Shown one piece after another: positions 1 to 10,930 of a DNA stretch of 64,000 nucleotides (its first letter is position 1; each line of letters opens with the position of its first letter). Source of the DNA: Cryptomeria japonica (taxonomy: Eukaryota; Streptophyta; Pinopsida; Cupressales; Cupressaceae); contig NC_081406.1 in assembly GCF_030272615.1 (NCBI RefSeq), positions 460,130,072 through 460,194,071 on the forward strand, given 5' to 3'. Both the position numbers and the translations under genes were made by a program. The notes beneath the pieces were generated by a model. That model was not told where the DNA came from, ran no database searches, and saw only the letters and a list, made by a program, of their open reading frames with translations.

Positions 1-530
1 GAGATTAAAGGTTCAAGAGTGCTTTCAGAGAAACCCTAGAGAGGGAGTGATATGGATCAGCCCGCCCAGGGGATGGATGAAAATCAATTTTGATGGGGCC
101 TCAAAGGGTAACCTGGGTGTTGTAGGATGTGGCGTGGTCCTAAGGGATGAATGGGGAATATGCAAAATCATAAAATTTATTCCCATAGGAAATCAGACTA
201 ATCATGTTGCCGAAGCCATGGTGGCTTACCATGGGATGAACCTTGCCAAGGAAGCCAAATGCACTAAATTTTAGTGTGAAGGAGACTCCTTAAACATAAT
301 CAATTACTTAAAAATGAAATTCCAGCTTTCTTGGTCAATTAGTAATGCTATTAAAGCAACTAGGAAAATCAGCGAAGAATTTGAAATGTGTGTTTTTACA
401 CGTGTATAGGGATGCCAACTCCTGCACTGACTAGGCAACCAACCTGGCTTGCTAAACAAGAGACATCATTACTAGTTATGGTGAAATGGAGATTGCAAGT
501 GAAATGAAATCCTTGCTCAATCAGGACTAG
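1..530 (+). pseudogene. LINE-A ORF2 C-terminus: RNase H domain (decayed)
   Basis: This is the C-terminal RNase H domain of an L1-type plant LINE, which would degrade the RNA template strand during target-primed reverse transcription. The readable frame (from before position 47) contains MKINFDGASKGN with the first catalytic Asp, then AEAMVAYHG with the catalytic Glu, then after a TAG at 272-274 CEGDSLNIINYL with the next acidic residue. Near position 405 the frame shifts and the domain finishes with HVYRDANSC and an ATNLAC-like end, matching the usual REANxxADxLAN ending of plant LINE RNase H. The reverse transcriptase itself would lie left of the window. At least one frameshift and three stops show it is dead. 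ORF3 follows about 85 bp downstream. Confidence 0.8.
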
Positions 531-614
531 AGCCAGACAAGGCAATGTGGTACTTTTAATCATTATTTTTAATGACCTTTCCACCTTTTTTGTTGCAGGG
601 TTTTCTCGAAGATA

Positions 615-833
615 ATGAGCATTTATATAGGTGCCTTATCATTATTATTTGGCATGGATTCTGGGTGCCATTATAGAATAACCATAGAAACCAGAGGAGA
701 GGCTATCAAATTGAGAGAAGGAATTGCAAGGAAGGTGTCGAAAAAATGGGAGGTAACAAGAAAAGATTTGAACCTACTTCCTGCTTTGACTGGAGAAAGA
801 ACAAAGAATTTTGGGATATCCTTCAGTAGGGGG
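615..833 (+). pseudogene. LINE-A ORF3, 5' part (interrupted by Athila-like element)
   Basis: This is the first 73 codons of an ORF just downstream of the LINE RNase H, starting at ATG 615 and running to the Athila-like LTR at 834. It continues at 19698 on the far side of the insertion. If a 4-bp target duplication (or a 5-bp one with one G lost from the G run) is removed, the frames join from SFSRGG to LNVFMEWLSG. Its product is not an enzyme I recognise. The downstream part shows it belongs to a plant retroelement protein family. The N-terminal segment here (GCHYRITIETRGEAI and following) has no motif I can name. That it is part of the LINE is inferred from its position and from the truncated copy at 48519-49541. 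Confidence 0.6.
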
Positions 834-2099
834 TGATAAGTCGATGCTTTGACATGTTTTTAATCATGACTCTTAGGTTTTTTGGTATCTTTTGGGTTGC
901 ATTGTGATAGTAAAGTATTGTGAATTGACTATATATAATCCATGTTTTAAGACTAAACTTAAGAAATCATGTTTGAACTTTGTTAGTTAATTCCTGTAGC
1001 CATGCCAATTTATTCCCGCAGCCAAATGATTTGTCCCTGTCATATGTGGATTATTTAGGATAATGTCATATGTGAGTTAATGAATGTATTAATTAAGTAA
1101 GATACATATGCATGTCCTTGTATGTTGTTTTTGTTTTAGTGCAAATAATAATTAATGCTGCAGTGGATGATTTTTTTTTGTGCCTAAGGACTGGAGAATC
1201 ACGTTCAGATAACTGGAGGCCAAACTGAAGGGGATTCAAGCAAGCACAATGTATGGCATAATCGGAGCAGTCATACTTCACCATGGGAGTTTAACTCTAG
1301 TGCATATTGAATTCACAAAATATTGCTTTGGCATGCAAAGACTATGGTTTGGGTTTAGATCCACGGTTCCTGCAGTCAAGCTCTCAGTTATCTCCTTCAT
1401 CTGACAATTATCCACCTCTTCTTCTAGGCGTAACCTAAGTTGTCCATTGTAGTTGATCTTTTCTTTATAATAATCTCTTCCTTCTTTCTTAGAGTTAGAC
1501 AGGATGGAAAGGAATTGAGCAGAGTTTTGTCAAGCATTCTGAATTTTTCTCTTTTAGAATATGTAATCATTTTTAGGAAGAAATTAATAAGAATATGTTG
1601 TTCTGATCTATTAATAGTACTTTGTTGGGAGTTTTATATCACTCATCCAAGGGGGCCCACTTGGTGAGTGATCCTATGTTTATGATCATTGAAGTTAGTT
1701 TTTACTTAGTTGCAGTAGGAGTTCATGACTGGATTGTTCCTATAGCCACTGGAAATAGATCCGTTGACTGTTCCTACAGCCAAGACAGAACAGTGTGATT
1801 TTTGTTATTTTCATTAGATCATTTCAGCAGTGTTTTGTGAAGCTTTCATATAGCCTTTTATGATTTCCATTCCTGCCTTTCCTTTCTGCATAATGTTAGT
1901 CACTGCAGTAATGTAGAATAATCATTTAAGGAGCTTAGTGCATATAAATTGCAGACCCATTTCAAGTTTTACGTTCTTGGATTGATATCTAAATGAACAC
2001 CAGCCATGAAAATAGTAAACTCTACCATATGAATGTCCAAACTTTGGATTGAGATTTCAATTAGAGGTATTATTAATATCATTATAGTTGGGGTAGATA
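834..2099 (+). repeat. 5' LTR of Athila-like element
   Basis: This matches 18450-19692 along its whole length. It begins TGATAAGTCGATGC and ends near GGGGTAGA just before the PBS. A TATATATAA string at 930-938 is the best core promoter candidate. Relative to this copy the 3' LTR lacks about 24 bp near 2003-2026. A 12-base motif TTCCTGCAGCCA or close variants occurs five times (about 991, 1012, 1367, 1737 and 1771). The small ORFs inside are not credible genes. Confidence 0.88.
930..938 (+). promoter_or_regulatory. Candidate TATA box of Athila-like LTR
   Basis: TATATATAA lies about 100 bp into the 5' LTR. The 3' LTR counterpart reads TATATGTAA. It is placed upstream of a long LTR remainder that could serve as R-U5. 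No transcription start can be shown from sequence. Confidence 0.35.
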
Positions 2100-2103
2100 T
2101 TTT

Positions 2104-2121
2104 TGGTGTCATTGCTGGGGA
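2104..2121 (+). other. Primer-binding site, tRNA-Asp-like (degenerate)
   Basis: TGGTGTCATTGCTGGGGA sits about 5 bp after the 5' LTR. It differs from the Athila-type PBS TGGCGCCGTTGCCGGGGA (complementary to the tRNA-Asp 3' end) only by C/T and G/A transitions. This supports the Athila assignment and a history of cytosine deamination. Confidence 0.7.
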
Positions 2122-2309
2122 TTGTGTCAAGCTAAGAACCTTTTATGATTATTTTAGTTTCTAGTTAATTGTTTGAAATTTCATGAATCTGCTTACATAA
2201 TAGAAGAAGAGATGCCAGAGGTAGATTTATGCCCACTCATACTACTCATTGAGAAGATAGTTTTCTAGATATAAACCCTTTTGTTGTATTGTATCAAGTA
2301 CCATAGAAT

Positions 2310-4040
2310 TTGAATCACCCTGAGTCTAAATTTCCAGAAGGTAGTCTTCAGTTCCTTTTTGGTCTACAAGAAGAAGAATTTCCTATAGTAACAACCCCCA
2401 CAAGTCCAATGCAAGGGAACCCACCTCCTGTTGGGAATAATCCGCCACCACCACCTGATCCAACATTTGAGTTTCCCATCTTTGACCAACATGATAATGC
2501 TGACCTCAAGAACATTCCAACATCTTCAATTCCTAAATTCTATGGGTTGGTGACAGAGGATCTGGATACATTTTTGTTTGAGTTTGATGTTCTTTGTAGA
2601 AGTTTTGACTATACTACATATGCCCATAGACTCAAAATTTTTCCAGCCACTTTGAAGGAGTCATCCTTGAGATGGTTTATGAGTTTGGGTAGTAGCACAA
2701 TCAACACATGGGATGAGATGAAACGGTTGTTTCTTGCAAAATATAAAGATTATTGTAGAGGCACTGATCGTCATGGGGATGATATCTTTAGAATGACACA
2801 AACTGAAGATGAGAGCCTTGAGGATTATCTGGAAAGGTTTTTGTTTAGTGTCAAGAAGTGCAAGCATAGTACTCTGAATGAAGATTCCCTCAAATTGATA
2901 TTCTTGAGGGGTATCAATGATGAATGCACCGATTCCTTAGATCTCATGGGAGGAGGTGACATTACACAATCTACTTGGGCTGAAATAGGACAAATTTGCA
3001 AGAAGTATTCCAGATCTACTTCTAAGAAGAATAGGAGATTTAAGCCAGGGGCACCATTATCATCATCTGGAACTGGAGTTTCTAGATTGGAACTTAGCCA
3101 TCTGTTAAAAGATTTCAAGGAGGACATTATAAACAATATGGCTACTCAGTTGGATACATTGGCAACTAAGAAGAAGCATGAGGAAGCTGATGCATTTCTT
3201 GCAGAATTTTGTCCTCATTGTAAGCAGCGGAAGAAAGATTGCATATGTAAGATGGCTGAAAATGTTGAGGTACCTGATTTCAAACCAATTCAAGGTGAGG
3301 ATGAACAAGTCTTCTATGTTGCTCAAAGAAGACCAAATTTTCAAAGACAAGGTATGCCACCTGATCCACTTTCTTTTTCTAGTTATAGTGGTAATTCTTA
3401 TGCACCAAATAACCAATGGCAACCACAATATTCTCAAAATTTTGGTAACTATCCACATTGGTATGGATCACAAGGCCAAGGACAACAATTTGCTAATCAA
3501 ATCCCCTAGTGGCAGTAGCCACAGGGAAACTAGTATCCACCTTAGGGTTCAGGGAACCAATTTCAAGGGAATTGACAACCTGCCTCTCAATGGAGGGGAA
3601 ACCCATCATGGTCATCCCAATCTTCTAGATATCAGCCCCCTACTCAGTAGCCACAACCTCCTACTTTAATGCCTCCTCCTCCAGCTACAACTACACCTCC
3701 TAAGCCAATGCAGCTACCTACTCAACCGTTGCCTAATCCAAATATCAAATCTCAACAATAACAACAAGCTTATTTAGCTGATGCTAATCAATACCCAGCC
3801 TATTCTTTATCACTAGATGATATTCACCTTCGATCTGGGACAACTCTACCTAATCCCTCTCATCCGGTTATTACTAAGGTACAAGAAGAGCAACCAATCT
3901 CTGATCCTAAAGATGTAATACCTCAAAATAAAATATTACCACAATTTCCCCATAGATTGAAAGACAAAGAAGTTTCTACTGAACAATAGCAAAGCTTTGA
4001 TATTCTTGATCAACTGAAGTACATTTGTGTTAAAATTCCA
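2310..4040 (+). pseudogene. gag: gag of Athila-like element
   Basis: This is a capsid/nucleocapsid polyprotein. The first open segment (2310-3509, 399 codons) holds the retrotransposon Gag core at about residues 75-235, recognisable from FPATLKESSLRWFMSL and SLEDYLERFLFSVKKCK. Near residue 300 is CPHCKQRKKDCIC, a compact Cys cluster (CX2CX6CXC) rather than a standard CCHC knuckle. A Gln/Asn/Pro-rich tail follows (NNQWQPQYSQNFGNY). After the TAG at 3507-3509 the same frame continues, Gln/Pro-rich with several TAG/TAA where Gln codons are expected, into the protease domain with no frame change. The nearest in-frame ATG is at 2310, about 190 bp after the PBS. The protein would package the element RNA in virus-like particles. 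Confidence 0.82.
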
Positions 4041-4619
4041 TTGTTGCAAGCAATACAGGATGTCCCAATATATGGTAAGGCATTGAGAGAAGCATGCCTA
4101 AAGAAACCTGGCAGAAAGAAAAAGGATCCACAAATAGTTCATGATATGGGTCAATTGGCTGATATTATTTTAGGAAAAATTGCTATTCCAAAGTATTCTG
4201 ATCCAGGTAGTCCTGTTGTGAGTATACTCATTAATGGCAGTCAAATAAAAAATGTTTTAGTTGATCTAGGGGTAGCCATTAATGTAATGACAAGGGAAGT
4301 AATGAAACATCTAGAGATAGATAGTTTAAGGGCTACACCCATAGTTCTCCAACTTGTTGATGGCTCTGTAGTAAGACCTGATGGTATCATAGAAGGTATA
4401 GTAGTTATTCTAGATTCCTGGGAATATCCTGCAGACTTTATGATTTTATCTCCAAAAATAACATTGGGGGGATATCCAGTCTTTTTGGGAAGACCATGGT
4501 TTGCCACAACTGATGCATATATTGGGTGTAGATCAGGGGACATGACTATTTCAAATGGTAGTTCCACCAAAACATTAGCCTTGTATTCCCCAGCACAACC
4601 TCAGCTTGAGCAGCAGTAG
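4041..4619 (+). pseudogene. Protease domain of Athila-like pol
   Basis: This is a retropepsin-like aspartic protease that would cleave the Gag-Pol polyprotein. It continues the gag frame. SPVVSILINGSQIKNVLVDL leads into the active-site loop, which reads VDLGVAINVM where the family has VD(S/T)GASVNVM. The Asp is present but the Ser/Thr of the DSG/DTG triad and the following Ala are replaced, so it is probably inactive. The C-terminal half has the typical GGYPVFLGRPWFATTDAYIG block. A TAG at 4617-4619 ends this open segment. The frame then continues through a linker to the start of RT. Confidence 0.82.
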
Positions 4620-5116
4620 GCTGTTTGGCCTATTTTGGGCGAGGAATCTGAAGAAATTGACTCTATTAATCACCTTATGATGATTAATCAAGTGCCACTC
4701 ATGCAGTTATATGATGAAGAATCAATTATTTATAAGGTCCTGATAAATGAATTAATAGAAGACTAAGAATTGCAGGAATTGGTTCTGAATATTGCAAGTT
4801 TGGACTTTCCTACGGCCACTGATATCCTGCATACCTTGTTGCCGCAAGAATTGTCTTATTCTCATGTTTCTGATATAAATTAGATTGATCTTGCTATCAA
4901 GATAGAGGTGGAATGGAATAAATATTTGAATATCAATAAGAATATAGTAGACACTCAAAAGGATAGCCTAGTAGACTTGCTGAAACTCCATAGAAATGCT
5001 TTTGCATGGGATTACAAGGATATGAATGGAATTGATCTAGCAGTTTGTACTCATCGCATTTACATAAAGGATGAGAGTTGCCCCCTCAGACAACCTCAAA
5101 GAAGAGTCAACCCTGC
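4620..5116 (+). pseudogene. Linker and N-terminal RT segment of Athila-like pol, cut by nested insertion
   Basis: This continues the pol frame with a few stops. From 4908 it reads a spacer and the beginning of reverse transcriptase: LLKLHRNAFAWDYKDMNGID and CPLRQPQRRVNPA, the usual block before the first RT fingers motif. It stops at 5116, where the LTR of the nested element begins. Removing that element and one CCTGC copy joins RRVNPA to LKEIVKEELQKLL at 12906 in frame, giving the conserved RT segment. This is direct proof that the insertion split a once-continuous gene. Confidence 0.85.
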
Positions 5117-5287
5117 TGTAGCGTCCTAAAATTGTGACACTTGCAATTTTGACTGCATTTGGGTCTTCACGATGGCGGCACAACGTTGAACCTGAATGGA
5201 GACCCCGAAACCTGTTTGCGACATCAAAAACTGCATATGTCTGCACCTTGGCCTGATCCTTCCTTGCACCCTGCTGTCCCGAGAGGT

Positions 5288-5347
5288 GGGACCATGGCGC
5301 CCAGCGCCCTGGTCCCCCAGGACCATGGCACCCAGCGCCCTGGTCCC
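5288..5347. repeat. Tandem GC-rich hairpin (2 x 31 bp) in LTR
   Basis: Each unit is an imperfect inverted repeat, GGGACCA...GGCGC...GCGCC...TGGTCCC, capable of a stem of about 12 bp. The second unit begins 31 bp after the first. The 3' LTR has one unit (11889-11917), so the extra unit arose by tandem duplication in the 5' LTR or was lost in the 3' LTR. Confidence 0.85.
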
Positions 5348-5469
5348 TGGCCCTATTTTGGGCCCGGTCTCTTGTTGGGCATCGGGTCTTTAAGTTTTCA
5401 ATTCGGAAAACAATGCTTCTAGGTCGGCCTAAGGTCAGAAAAATTAGTCTCTCAACCCTAATTGGCAAG

Positions 5470-5476
5470 TATATAA
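5470..5476 (+). promoter_or_regulatory. Candidate TATA box of Tat-type LTR
   Basis: TATATAA is conserved at the same place in the 3' LTR (12040-12046), followed by AACTACATTTCCCCTCC. Its place about 350 bp into the LTR fits a U3/R boundary. Confidence 0.5.
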
Positions 5477-6330
5477 ACTACATTTCCCCTCCCAGAAAGG
5501 GGATAGGAAAAAACATACGTAGCGGAAGCAATATTCAAACATTCAAGCATTCAAGCATTCCTTCAAGTAATTGAGTATTCTAAGTCTCCATTCAAGGCTA
5601 AGTGTTGCATTCAAGACAAGGATTCAACCATTGAAGAGATCACTTACAACATACAACATACAACATCATTACACCTTCGCATGTAAGAATACAAACATTC
5701 TTACAACAAGGTATCAGTACTTGATCACATTACAAGCATTTACATTTTACAGCATTCTCATTTCTTGGTTAATTCCAAAACCAGGGTTTGACCTAAAGCA
5801 AACCCCTAATCCCTAACCCCCCAATCATCCTCTCTTTTCTGTGTGTAGGTTACAGGTACGCGGCTGTAATTGAAGATCTGGAATCCTTGTGTAGAGACGA
5901 ATAGATCCCCCTTCATTTTGTGGATTTTTCGGAGGACCGTGTGCACTCCGGGCGCCATCGTCCCTTCAACTTTCACTCAGATTTGTAGGACAGCATCATC
6001 TCGACATTTTACTGCTAATTTCAGGTCCGTAGCTTCATCCCGTATCCCTATCTCTCTTTATAAGTGAATCTTTCTTACTTTTACATGCATTCCTAGTTCA
6101 ATCATTCTATCTACATTCTTTACAAAAGAGGGTATCCTTGATGTCTTAACCCTTGAAACTCATTTAGAATTCAGTCTTGCATTGTGTGGGATTGGATCTT
6201 GTGGGTTTCAACCCCTCTTTTGAATGTAAAGTCTCTCCTAAGTGAAAACCGTCAACCCTAGTGACCTCCCTTCTCTCTCCTTGGAGTGGGGTGGGGGAAC
6301 ACCTAAGGTTCGATTTTCCGCTTTACATTT

Positions 6331-6349
6331 TGGTGAACCTGATGTGAAC
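6331..6349 (+). other. Primer-binding site of nested element
   Basis: TGGTGAACCTGATGTGAAC lies three bases after the 5' LTR. It starts TGG as expected for pairing with a tRNA CCA end. I could not assign the tRNA. Almost the same PBS serves the minus-strand element at 62506-62524, which suggests related lineages. Confidence 0.75.
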
Positions 6350-7513
6350 ATCCTAATTCTGATTATTCATGGTTAGATCTGAAAAATTTGCTTCCTTAAT
6401 TACATTTCCATGTTTGATCTTTTGCAAATTTTAGAGGTTAATGGCATAAAAACCCTAAAATTTTCTTTTTAGTAATTGAGCTTGTGAAATGTTTAATTGT
6501 TAATGCTTGTTTCAGATCTACCCTTCTATTGCAAATTGTCAAATCATATTTGTTCTTTAATTTTGAAAATTAAGTGGCTAAGTGTCAAAACCCTAATTTT
6601 TTAAAATTTCTTGATTCAACCTTTGACCGATGATTTCACTGATCAAAACACCTCCAAATCGGCTGTAACTTTGGATTCTGCAACAAAATCACAATATCTC
6701 TCATCCTTGAAAATTTTGAAAAAAGTTGCGAGGACCATGTGCACTCCGAGTGCCATCGTCCCCGACATTTTTTCTGAAATTTCGGGAGCTAGATCTTACT
6801 GTATTTCTCTACTAGAATCCAAAATCTTGGCTGATTTCATCAATTCTAACACTTTCAAAATTAAAGTCAAAGTTGGTCTAGTGATTGCTTGGATTAAGGC
6901 TTATAATCATTCAAAAATTGTTGAAATTGAAATTTTGTGTTAAAATTGTGTTTCTTACTATCCTAAATCTAAAAAGTGTGTTGGCATTCATTCGAAATTT
7001 CAGTGCTCTATTCAAATTCTTGCAATTTGTGACTTTTGAAATTAAGTGTTTAATTGCAACAACCTTGATTTCCACTTTTAGAATTGAATTTTGCATGAAA
7101 TTGAGTCAACTTTTAAATTTCAAAGCTTGCATTGCTTTTAGTATTCCCTCTAAAAATCATAAAATTCAAAATTTTAGTTTCCCTCTCTTTTCCAAAATTC
7201 AAATTTTGCATTTTTCAACAATCTTGGTAGGGTTCAATTTTGAGATTGCAACTTTAATTTGGCCTATCTACAGATCGTAAAATCACTCAATTTTTTCAGA
7301 TTAGCTTTAAAATCATCATATCTTTCATCCCTGAAAATTTTGAAAAAAGTTGCGAGGACCGTGTGCACTCCATTCGCCACGGTCCCTAACATTTTTTTCA
7401 AAATTTTAGGAGATTGTCCTGATTGTATTTAACAGCTTAAATCTAGGAGATTGGTTGATTTTATTGAAATTTTCTACCTCTAAAATTCAAAATCTTCTCC
7501 CTCTCTTTAGTAC
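6350..7513 (+). other. Untranslated leader of nested element
   Basis: This is 1.16 kb of AT-rich leader without a credible gene. It holds two copies of a block of about 80 bp (about 6685-6790 and 7305-7412) centred on GGACC hairpins at 6732-6761 and 7356-7385, each preceded by TTTTGAAAAAAGTTGCGA. The same hairpin occurs in the LTR. Packaging or dimerisation would be a natural role but is not shown. Confidence 0.6.
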
Positions 7514-10500
7514 ATGAGTTTTACAACAATAAGCCCTACTTATACTATTCCCGTTAGACGAAGCCTTAGAATTAAGTCCTTCCAAGGTTTAATTACCGAG
7601 GAGATGGAACCTAATTTGAATGGCCTTTTTAACGAGGACATGGGTAATTCCTCTAATCCTCTTAATGATGAAGAAGCTCTCCATGAGGTTTCTGTAGAAC
7701 AACTTTCGAAATTGGATAACCAATTTGATGATTTTCGATAATGGATGTCTCATGAATACCCCAATAGTCAAGCTCTTTCATTAATTGAGGGTCTAAAATG
7801 TATGGGTCAAAGTGATAAGAATGGAATTGATATTTTGCGTAGTATTGCACACATTGTGGATTCGAATGTGATGGCTATGAAGAGTTGTGCCGAAACTTTA
7901 GGTTATACACAACCTCCTACTCAAGTCAATCATTCTATTCCTTTGACAACTCCTATTGCTAGTATACCTACTTTTACATCAAACATAATGACTACTTCAA
8001 TACAAGACATTCCACCTATGATCACTAGTCATGGGGGCAATCCTTCTTCTTCAATCAACCCACTTCCTCCATTCAATCCAACTTCTTCATTCATTCCTTC
8101 AATGAGTGTCCCTATTACATCCCCACAAATGAACATGACACAAGGGGGCAATTCATTTAACCATTCCATTCCTCCTTGTAGTGTTCCTCCTTTCCAATCA
8201 TCTCCTATGACTAGCTATCATAGTATCCCACCACCTTACTCTCAATCAATACCTTCTTTTCATAACATAATACCTCCATCACAATCTAACACGTCTAATA
8301 TGAACTCTTCGACTAAAGCGACCATTAACAATCTTGCACAAACTGTCTCTTCTTTACAGCAACAAATTGCCTCTATGAATCAATCTAAGTTTAGTGTGCC
8401 CACATTTGATGTTGCGAGCCCACTTTCTCTTGACATTGTTCGAGCTATCCGCCCTAAGCATGTTGAAATCCCGCAATTGGAGCTTTATAATGGTAAGGGT
8501 GATCCTCTAACACATGTTAAGACCTTTCAAACAATATGTACTGATTTTGCTCATGACCAAAGGTTGCTTGCAAAGCTGTTTACTAGAACATTAAGAGATA
8601 AGGCTCTACAATGGTATTGCTCATTGCCTTCCTATTCTATTACTTCTTTTCAACAATTTGCAAATGCTTTTATTCAACAATTTCAAAACAATATAAGTCC
8701 TAAAGTTACTTTGATTGATTTAATGCATTGTAAACAAGGTGTTAAAGAAAAAGTGACTGATTTCATTGGTAGATATAAGCATTTGTATGCTCAAATTTCT
8801 TTTCCAGTACCTGACAATGATATTCAAAGAATCTTTATTTCTAATTTACAAAAAGATATTAGAGAAAAACTTCTGTTTTCTGAGTTTACTTCTTTCCAAC
8901 AGTTGTGCGCAACTCTTCACAATTATCAACTGACTGTGAGTCAAATGGAACAAGCAAATCCTATGGCTCCGAGTGATAAGGGTGATAGTAGTCAACAACC
9001 ATTTGGGAAATTTAAACTGAATAGAGAGTTCATTAAGTTCAATGAAAACATCATCAACAACAATGTGAATGCAGCATCAGGGGTGCCTCCTATTTCTAAG
9101 TTTTTCAAGAAAGAAAGAAAGTTTACTCCTTTGAATGAATCATTGCATAGTATTATGAATAAGTTATTGGAACAAAATGTGCTTATTCTCCCTCCTATAA
9201 AGCAAATAGATCCTGCAAAGATTAATTCACCCTACTTTGATAACAAATCTTTTTGTCAATTTCATCGTCAACCTGGGCATGATACTAAAAAATGTTTTTC
9301 TTTAAAGGGTAAAATTCAAGATTTGATTGATAATAATACTATCTTTGTCTCTGGTGTGAATGATAAAGGCAACACATCTATAGCTCCTCCTAACCAAAAT
9401 CTTAAGATTTTTACTGATCCATTACCTTCTCATACCTCTAATGTGATTGAGACTAATGATTCCTCTTTCTCACCTGATGGTCTTGTGTCTATGACTCCGA
9501 ATGTGATTAACTTTGTGGAGCAGCATAAAATCCCTAAAGAACCTTCCATCACATTTGATTCCAGTGAAACTATCAGGGCACCTGATGGTCCTTTATATAT
9601 AGTTGTAAAATTCAAGAATACACCTTGCCGTGGAGTGCTTATTGATCCTTCTTGCATGGTTAACGTCATTACTGAAGAATTTCTTTTTACTTTGCAATTG
9701 AATCAAGTGATCTATGAAAAAACAAATGTGGTTGTGAAACTATTTGATGCATTTTCTTCTCTAGCAATTGGTTCTATTACATTACCTATCGAGGTCCATA
9801 ACAAATCCCTTGATGTGAACTTTGCTATTATTCCATCGTCCGAACAATTTCGTGTGAAGCTAGGCTATCCTTGGCTATCTTCCATGAAAGCTATTGCTTC
9901 TCCTATTCACAAGTGTTTGAAATTTCCCCATAATGGTGAAGTTGTTACTATCAATCATAGTCTCTTTAAACCAGCTGAAAGAACTTCTAGCATTCCTATT
10001 GATTATTTTTGGCCTAAACAATTCCAATCTCTTCCACCGCGAAGTGATCATCTTATCAAATCTTATCAAAAGTGGAAAAAAGATATGATCCTATCTCTAA
10101 GTGAACCTAGAACACCCAAACTTGATATTCCTATCGTTCTTGAGAAGTAAGTTCTTCCTTTGAAAGATAAAACTAATGTCTTTCCTCAAGGAGATTCCCA
10201 ACCCATCCCTATGAATGTGACTACGTCTATGTCTAATAAATTTTCTAAAGGTAGACCTATACCTCCTTGTCATGATGGACTTGGTCTCCTTCCTAAACTA
10301 GATATTCCTCCTTTATATGGAGTAGTTCCTCCTCCTTCCTCTTATAGAGAGAAAAGACCTTCCTCTTCTCCTATTGTTCAACCTAAGAGACTACAACCTA
10401 AACACCCAAGTGATAAGGATGAGAACATTCCTCCTCCTCAATCTTCTCAACTTCCTACTAAGACTAGACAAAATCGTTTTGCATGTGAATGCCGATGAAA

Positions 10501-10930
10501 GCGTCGTCTTAGAGCTCAGGCAACTGCTTCTCAAACTTTGTAATCCCCAAAAACACCTTCAGCTAGTATTATTCCATTTTCTCCTTAGCCGAAAATTGAG
10601 CCAAAATCTCCTAAACATAAGATGCATGATGGTCTTGATCCTGTGCGAGTTAAAGATCCTATTTTTATAAATCTTGATGATGATATAGATGAAAATGTTA
10701 TTCATGATGAAAATGTTACTTCTTTTCATTCTGATAGTGAATATGAATATGTTGATGTTGACAACCATTTATCTAACGAATTTTCTAAAGCACTTATCCT
10801 AGCTCCTAGACAAGAACAACGTGGCGTGGAACATGAACATAGCCCTTGTTTGGATCTTGTGATAGCTCCATCTGCTATGTTGGATGTTCCTCCTCTAGCG
10901 TGTTTCCTGCCTTCCCAAAATATTGATTAG
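7514..10930 (+). pseudogene. gag: gag-pro ORF of nested Tat-type element
   Basis: One frame runs about 1,138 codons from ATG 7514, with stops at 7739, 10148 and 10496 and two or three more before 10622. The readable order is: an N-terminal segment ending FDDFR then TAA then WMSHEYPNS; a Pro/Ser-rich region; the Gag core (about residues 310-470) with YNGKGDPLTHVKTFQ, LRDKALQWYCSLP and VTDFIGRYKHLYAQ; the CQFHRQPGHDTKKCFSLK finger typical of Tat Gags; and a protease domain with RGVLIDPSCMVNVITEEF and KLGYPWLSSMKAIASP. The protease loop has Asp-Pro-Ser where the family has Asp-Ser/Thr-Gly. The tail is Pro-rich, then acidic, ending PSQNID. Most stops sit where CAA, CAG or CGA would be expected. 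No RT follows. Confidence 0.85.

Larger units (their letters stand above)
5117..6327 (+). repeat. 5' LTR of nested Tat-type element
   Basis: This 1,211-bp repeat is nearly identical to 11718-12900. It has a likely TATA box TATATAA at 5470-5476, followed by a CT-rich stretch. It carries two tandem GC-rich hairpin units (5288-5347), where the 3' LTR has one, and one GGACC hairpin at 5934-5963. Confidence 0.92.

Noticed and set aside
5037-5468. Arg/Gly-rich ORFs on both strands at the start of each Tat-type LTR
   Set aside because: They lie inside LTRs, overlap the GC hairpins and repeat in the 3' LTR (11760-12038). No protein family is evident.
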